Position numbers and translations under genes: made by a program. Source: Candidatus Methanoperedens sp. (GTDB taxonomy: Archaea; Halobacteriota; Methanosarcinia; Methanosarcinales; Methanoperedenaceae). From it: a DNA stretch of 11,659 bases. Below are positions 7,915-11,659 of this stretch, piece after piece. The first letter of the stretch is position 1. Each line of letters starts with the position of its first letter. Below the pieces are notes generated by a model. The model ran no database searches, was not told the origin of the DNA, and saw nothing but the letters and a program-made list of their open reading frames with translations. The stretch is from assembly GCA_028679855.1 (NCBI GenBank), contig JAJRAP010000097.1, positions 1-11,659 of the forward strand, read 5' to 3'.

Positions 7915-9213
7915 TTATGGGGACAGCCGCTTTCTGTCCCTTGGGAACAGTACTACTTCGCGTATGTTCTCAATTCCCAGCATCGTCATGAGAAGCCTCT
8001 CAGCGCCCACACCCCATCCTGAATGCGGGGGCATGCCGTACCTGAAAGCCTTGAGATAGAATTCAAATCCATCAGGGTTCAGACCCTGATCCGCAATCCT
8101 CTGCTTTAGCAATTCATACGAATGCACGCGCTGAGCCCCGGAGGACAATTCCATGCGCGGGTGCATCATGTCAAATGCCCGGCAGATCTCAGGTTTATCT
8201 TCGTATGGCATAGCATAGAATGGTTTAATCTTCGTTGGCCAGTCAGTGATAAAATAGTGCTCTCCTATACTTTTCCCGATGGAGTGTTCGGATTCTGTGG
8301 ATAGGTCGTCCCCCCATTCTATCGTTTCACCGCAGTCACGGGCGATGCTTATCGCTTCATCGTATGTGATGCGCTTGAAGGGCGTCTCGGGTATTGTGAG
8401 TTCTACCCCCAGCGTTTCAAGGTATTTTGTACCTTTTTCAGCAACGGTAGAATATACATGTTTTATGAGGTTCTCAAGTATTACCATTACGTCCTCATTG
8501 TCAAGGTAACTTGCCTCAATGTCGATGGATGTCGCCTCGTTCAGGTGTTTTCTGGTATCATGCTCTTCAGCCCTGAATATCGGTCCGATCTCGAATACGC
8601 GGTCAAGTCCGCCTGACATCATCAACTGCTTAAAGAGCTGCGGGCTCTGGTTAAGAAAAGCTTCGCGTTCAAAATACGTTATCGGGAAAAGGGCGGTGCC
8701 GCCCTCTGTGGCAGTTGCGACTACTTTTGGCGTGGTTATTTCAATAAAACCTTCCATATCAAGGAATTCCCGGATACTTTTTTGCATCAGGTGCCTTATC
8801 CTGAATATGGCCTGCGTGCGCGGGCGCCTCACGTCCATGAACCTTGCGTCAAGCCTGGTATCAAGGTCTGCATCCACCTTGCCTGTAGTGTCCATTGGTA
8901 ATGGCGAGTCGGCTTTTCCAAGTACGGTTACCTGAGTCGGGACAAGTTCATATCCGTTTGGAGCTTTTGCTTCCTTTTTCACAGTCCCTGTAACAGCCAC
9001 GACCGATTCCCGGCTTAAGTTCCGCACAACTTCAAGTACGTTTTTATCTATTGCCTTTTTAAAAAGCGTTACCTGTACCATGCCTTCCCTGTCCCTTACT
9101 ACCAGGAAAGTAATACCGCCAAGGTCACGGATCTCATGCGCCCAGCCGCATATTGTGACACTTGTTCCGTTCATTTCAGAAGTTACCTGTGTAGAATAGT
9201 GAGTTCGTATCAT
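7915..9213 (-). CDS. aspS: aspartate--tRNA(Asp/Asn) ligase, archaeal type, predicted non-discriminating
   Basis: The 432-residue class II synthetase charges tRNA with aspartate. It has the N-terminal OB-fold anticodon-binding domain (about 1-105), the flipping loop ATEGGTALF (168-176), QSPQL (189-193), motif 2 [11 protein letters not shown] (213-223) and motif 3 GVGAERL (401-407). It lacks the GAD insertion of bacterial AspRS. His26 and Pro85 occupy the positions where discriminating Thermococcus AspRS has Trp26 and Lys85, and His/Pro mark non-discriminating archaeal enzymes. It therefore probably also makes Asp-tRNA(Asn) for the GatCAB amidotransferase. ATG 9213 is preferred: AAAGGTG (9223-9229) sits at Shine-Dalgarno distance, while the upstream in-frame GTG at 9225 lies inside that site. 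Confidence 0.96.
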   Translation of the reverse strand: MIRTHYSTQVTSEMNGTSVTICGWAHEIRDLGGITFLVVRDREGMVQVTLFKKAIDKNVLEVVRNLSRESVVAVTGTVKKEAKAPNGYELVPTQVTVLGKADSPLPMDTTGKVDADLDTRLDARFMDVRRPRTQAIFRIRHLMQKSIREFLDMEGFIEITTPKVVATATEGGTALFPITYFEREAFLNQSPQLFKQLMMSGGLDRVFEIGPIFRAEEHDTRKHLNEATSIDIEASYLDNEDVMVILENLIKHVYSTVAEKGTKYLETLGVELTIPETPFKRITYDEAISIARDCGETIEWGDDLSTESEHSIGKSIGEHYFITDWPTKIKPFYAMPYEDKPEICRAFDMMHPRMELSSGAQRVHSYELLKQRIADQGLNPDGFEFYLKAFRYGMPPHSGWGVGAERLLMTMLGIENIREVVLFPRDRKRLSP

Positions 9214-9243
9214 GAATATCCGCACCTTTCTACTGAGTAATCA

Positions 9244-9277
9244 TATTAATAACCTGTGATTCCCGAAATGTATTTAA
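9244..9277. promoter_or_regulatory. divergent promoter region between aspS and the cupredoxin-like gene
   Basis: The 103-base gap between the two divergent starts holds TATTTAA at 9271-9277, which reads TTAAATA on the other strand. For the plus-strand gene it would place transcription near 9300, just before the GGAG ribosome-binding site at 9305-9308. For aspS it would give a leader of about 35 bases containing AAAGGTG. A second candidate for aspS, TTATTAATA (minus strand, 9252-9244), would start transcription inside the ribosome-binding site and is less likely. Assignments are from spacing only. Confidence 0.4.
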
Positions 9278-9316
9278 CTCATTAAAGAATTGAATATAGG
9301 TTGTGGAGTCAAGATT

Positions 9317-9847
9317 ATGGAATCAAAAGAAAGGACATTCTATTCGCTGATCATACTTTTCTTCGTCATCGGACTTGTAATAGGTTATATGATGCACCAG
9401 CCGGAAACTGAGATCAGGTATATAAATAACACTATAGAAGTTCCAAAAGAAGTACCAAAAGTTGTTGAAACGATCGTAGAAGTGTCCCCCACATCCACAA
9501 CCTCAGCACCAACATCCACCCCGGTGCCTGATTTTGAAGTCAAGATCTTTGACCCGGAAAAAGATAAACCAGCACAGACTATAGAGCTTGTGAACTGGAA
9601 GGCAATGCCTGATGATGTTTCGATGCGTCCAGGAGAAACCGTATTGATCAAAGTGGTCAATTATCCCGATTATCAGGAGAAGCCGAAATTCATAATGGGC
9701 TCGTATGAAAAGGTACTTGGCACATCAGGAATGATAGTTATAAAATTCAATAATAGAGGGACTTATGATTTTACGGTGATCATCCCCAACAATGATCCGA
9801 GCATAAATCCCGTAACATACGCCAAGGGTTCGATAAAGATATATTAG
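9317..9847 (+). CDS. membrane-anchored extracytoplasmic protein with cupredoxin-like domain
   Basis: The 176-residue protein starts at ATG 9317 with GGAG eight bases upstream; the frame extends to a TTG at 9290 without support. One N-terminal transmembrane helix (about 8-25) is followed by a Val/Pro/Glu stalk, a Thr/Ser/Pro-rich linker (about 57-71) and a beta-rich C-terminal domain (about 72-176). Elements such as MRPGETVLIKVVN, an SGMIVIKF strand and NNRGTYDFTVIIP follow the PGE...GTY pattern of cupredoxin folds. The domain contains no His and no Cys, so a type 1 copper site cannot form. It is probably a surface protein with a structural or binding role. It is divergent from aspS and its stop overlaps the convergent activator gene. 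The fold call is by pattern and moderately uncertain; function is unknown. Confidence 0.8.
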   Translation: MESKERTFYSLIILFFVIGLVIGYMMHQPETEIRYINNTIEVPKEVPKVVETIVEVSPTSTTSAPTSTPVPDFEVKIFDPEKDKPAQTIELVNWKAMPDDVSMRPGETVLIKVVNYPDYQEKPKFIMGSYEKVLGTSGMIVIKFNNRGTYDFTVIIPNNDPSINPVTYAKGSIKIY

Positions 9848-10563
9848 GAAAAATATTTCAAAGCTCCAAGCGCATTAATTATCTGAGGCTCGTCAGGTAT
9901 AAGAACATCTTGTTGAAGCACACTCCTCAGGGCAGCGACCAGCCCTTCATTTTTCACAGTTCCGCCTATCAGGACTATTGACCGCGACTGAGGTATCATA
10001 TAAGAAATCCTGCGAGCAAATGCAAAATGCATTCCGGCTATCACTTCCTCTTTTGAATAACCTCCCACAAGCTGCGATATCATCTCTGAAAGTGCAAATA
10101 CCCCGCAGGTGTGGTTAATATCAGGGATGCGATCTGCCATCGCATGCAATGAGCCAAGTTCATGCAGCTCGATCCTGAAATAATTTGCCACGAACTCAAG
10201 AAAAGCACCAGTTCCGGCGCTGCATTTGTCGTTTATGATAAAGTTGTTGCTCCTGACATCGATAACCTTTGTATCCTGTCCCCCGATATCCACTATGACC
10301 TCTGCATTCGGGAAATAATGCCTGACACCATAAATTGCAGCAGTTAATTCTGTGAGCGATGCGCGGTGGGGAACAGAGTTCCTGAAATATCCTGTTGAAA
10401 TTATTTCCTCACCATCTAACCCTTCCACAAGCTCTTTCCAGTTGTGGGTTGAGGTTATACGGAATTTAATATCCCCGCTTTCTATCCATACCATTTTGGC
10501 AGCGGTACTTCCCACATCAAGTCCTATCATAAACCGACGCTCCCCAGGCACAGGGGTATGCAT
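9844..10563 (-). CDS. HgdC-like ATPase activator (BcrAD/BadFG family, 2-hydroxyacyl-CoA dehydratase activator type)
   Basis: This roughly 239-residue ASKHA-fold ATPase couples ATP hydrolysis to transfer of a very low-potential electron to its partner iron-sulfur enzyme. Visible are the phosphate loops GLDVGSTAAK (about 14-23) and DIGGQDTK (92-99), the adenosine motif IGGTVKNEG (199-207), and two cysteines, Cys114 in NDKCSAGTG and Cys153 in HTCGVFALSE. Their 39-residue spacing equals that of the Cys pair in HgdC of Acidaminococcus (127 and 166), which bridges one [4Fe-4S] across the homodimer. ATG 10563 has AAGGGG at 10570-10575. ATG 10530, preceded by GGGGAG, is an equally possible start nearer the family N-terminus. 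The frame could extend to 10638, overlapping the upstream gene, but this is unlikely. It follows the HgdB-like gene by about 40 bases holding a stem-loop. Confidence 0.88.
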   Translation of the reverse strand: MHTPVPGERRFMIGLDVGSTAAKMVWIESGDIKFRITSTHNWKELVEGLDGEEIISTGYFRNSVPHRASLTELTAAIYGVRHYFPNAEVIVDIGGQDTKVIDVRSNNFIINDKCSAGTGAFLEFVANYFRIELHELGSLHAMADRIPDINHTCGVFALSEMISQLVGGYSKEEVIAGMHFAFARRISYMIPQSRSIVLIGGTVKNEGLVAALRSVLQQDVLIPDEPQIINALGALKYFS

Positions 10564-10579
10564 AGCATACCCCTTATTT

Positions 10580-10606
10580 TGATCAAACTTTCGTAAAGTT
10601 TGATCA
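10580..10606 (-). promoter_or_regulatory. perfect 12-bp inverted repeat (stem-loop) at the dehydratase/activator junction
   Basis: On the plus strand TGATCAAACTTT (10580-10591) and AAAGTTTGATCA (10595-10606) are exact reverse complements separated by CGT. In the transcript the first arm contains the TGA stop of the HgdB-like gene, and the hairpin ends four bases before the AAGGGG ribosome-binding site of the activator. There is no following U-run, so a simple terminator is unlikely. It may set mRNA stability or the ratio of the two proteins, or serve as a protein-binding palindrome. Confidence 0.75.
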
Positions 10607-11545
10607 TAGTCTGTCAAGCATCTCCCTGAAGGCTTCAAGCCGCAGTTTTATCTGCTGCGGGGTATTTCCAGGCAGGTCTCCCTGGATGGTCAGCATGGGA
10701 TAATCAAGTTTTTCTCTCATGATTTCGTCCTCGAGCATATGGTGGCAGGCAAATTGTGTATAATGTATCACTCCGTCCACTTTTCGCATTTCAAGTTCTT
10801 TTTTAAGGAAATCTATCCTGAACTCAAGAGGTCTTGCAAAAGTATAACCGCAATAATCATGCGCCATTTCCTGAATAGTTGTTCCCCCATGTCGTATGAA
10901 CTCATACGGGAGCTCATCGAACACGATATGCAGCCCCAGTGAATGTGCAACTTCATGAAAATCATGATATATCGGAGGCACTCCTATCAGCGCGATCCTG
11001 TTCATGAGATCAATATTTATTTCTTCCAGAGTTGATGTCATTCTGGAAAAGCCTGCAAGGTCACCTGCAAGGTCACTGAAAGATATCAATATCCTGAACG
11101 CTTCACCTGATGAGAGCTTACCGCAGCATCTTTTTTTATCTAATATTTGCCCCTGCTTTTTCAGTTCCCTTATCTCCTTGAATTTTTCAGGGTATTTGAT
11201 CCCGCCGAGAAAGTCAGAAAGCCTGTGCAACTGTGACTCCATATACGCCGATCCCCCGTCGAAAGGATAAAAGAAAAAGTGAGTGGGTATCCCGCTCATT
11301 GCAGCTTTCTGCCCGTCCACAAGGGCATTGTGGCAGTCCCCTCCCGCTACCACGATAAGAGAATCAACTTTTATTTCTTTTTTGACTAGCATTTCTTTCC
11401 AGATGGCTGTCCATGCGCACAGCTTGTTTCCCTGGTATTTTCTTGACGCAGGTATGACATTATTGACATCGAACGGCTCTGTGCCGCATGCAAATATAAG
11501 TTCCGGGGGAACAAGTGCTGTTATCCCGATTTTTTTCACAGGCAT
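10604..11545 (-). CDS. HgdB/FldC-like 2-hydroxyacyl-CoA dehydratase D-component family protein
   Basis: The 313-residue protein fits the HgdB/FldBC/BcrB family (2-hydroxyglutaryl-CoA dehydratase D-component). It opens with the family-like ALVPPELIFACGTEPF and has VAGGDCHNA around Cys71, IGVPPIYHDFHE with FDELPYEF (about 187-215), and HYTQFACHHMLEDE around Cys267. Cysteines lie at 20, 43, 71, 140, 141, 232 and 267. Family members bind [4Fe-4S] or double-cubane clusters through about three conserved cysteines per subunit; Cys43, Cys71 and Cys267 are the best candidates here by position. At 313 residues it is shorter than typical 370-430-residue subunits, mainly at the N-terminus. Only one such subunit is encoded beside the activator, whereas classical dehydratases need two different ones. 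The substrate cannot be told from sequence. No Shine-Dalgarno is clear before ATG 11545. Confidence 0.82.
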   Translation of the reverse strand: MPVKKIGITALVPPELIFACGTEPFDVNNVIPASRKYQGNKLCAWTAIWKEMLVKKEIKVDSLIVVAGGDCHNALVDGQKAAMSGIPTHFFFYPFDGGSAYMESQLHRLSDFLGGIKYPEKFKEIRELKKQGQILDKKRCCGKLSSGEAFRILISFSDLAGDLAGFSRMTSTLEEINIDLMNRIALIGVPPIYHDFHEVAHSLGLHIVFDELPYEFIRHGGTTIQEMAHDYCGYTFARPLEFRIDFLKKELEMRKVDGVIHYTQFACHHMLEDEIMREKLDYPMLTIQGDLPGNTPQQIKLRLEAFREMLDRL

Positions 11546-11610
11546 CTTATGTTAAAAGGTAAATTTATGTCTATGCATGAGCTTTTTCAAACAAATTTAT
11601 CTAATTAAAC

Positions 11611-11622
11611 ATATATATAACT
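11611..11622 (-). promoter_or_regulatory. probable TATA-box promoter of the HgdB/HgdC-like operon
   Basis: On the minus strand TTATATATAT (11620-11611) is preceded by a purine-rich AAAGATAAAG stretch resembling a BRE. It would place transcription near 11590, leaving a leader of about 45 bases before ATG 11545. The remaining sequence to the right edge is A/T-rich with no gene seen. The match to an archaeal TATA box is good, but direction could also be plus-strand for a gene beyond the window. Confidence 0.45.
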
Positions 11623-11659
11623 TTATCTTTACACATACCCTGCCCACAATCAGATTGCC

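Noticed and set aside
9214..9225. GTG at 9225 as aspS start
   Set aside because: The GTG is part of the AAAGGTG ribosome-binding site that correctly precedes ATG 9213.
9844..10563. Methanogenesis marker protein 15 (related ATPase)
   Set aside because: That family is much longer (around 400 residues) from memory; this protein has the compact length and Cys spacing of HgdC-type activators and adjoins an HgdB-like partner.
10580..10606. Intrinsic transcription terminator
   Set aside because: No T-run follows the stem on the coding strand and the activator's ribosome-binding site begins four bases later, so the element is described as an intercistronic stem-loop instead.

Overview
The window reads as a piece of an archaeal chromosome, most likely from a methanogen-related euryarchaeon (Methanosarcinales or the ANME-2d/Methanoperedens group). 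Supporting signs are an archaeal-type AspRS with the non-discriminating signature, an archaeal SMC, an archaeal-type diadenylate cyclase, TATA-like boxes about 25-30 bases ahead of several genes, and a HgdB/HgdC-like iron-sulfur pair of the kind common in methanogens. The taxon is inferred from protein style only; no 16S rRNA or mcr gene is present.

Layout. Positions 1-9213 are one long run of minus-strand genes. In transcription order these are aspS (AspRS), a small coiled-coil protein, smc, a diadenylate cyclase, dapF, a glmM-type phosphohexomutase, and a HerA/DUF87-type ATPase that runs off the left edge. The coiled-coil gene and smc overlap by one base (TAGTG), and the cyclase and dapF are one base apart, so each pair is probably translationally coupled. 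A plus-strand gene for a membrane-anchored, cupredoxin-like surface protein (9317-9847) diverges from aspS. It converges on a second minus-strand unit, an HgdC-like ATPase activator (9844-10563) preceded by its HgdB-like partner (10604-11545). A perfect 12-bp stem-loop lies at the junction of that pair.

How the genes may work together. aspS supplies Asp-tRNA(Asp) and probably Asp-tRNA(Asn). The coiled-coil/smc pair belongs to chromosome organisation. The cyclase (c-di-AMP synthesis), dapF (meso-diaminopimelate) and glmM (amino-sugar phosphate isomerisation) sit together much like the bacterial cdaA-cdaR-glmM operon, although the middle gene differs. This is the most interesting feature of the window. 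The HgdB/HgdC-like pair looks like a minimal ATP-driven low-potential electron-transfer system, either a 2-hydroxyacyl-CoA dehydratase-type or a double-cubane-cluster-type enzyme.

No rRNA, tRNA, CRISPR array, insertion sequence or prophage gene was seen. No gap between genes exceeds about 115 bases.
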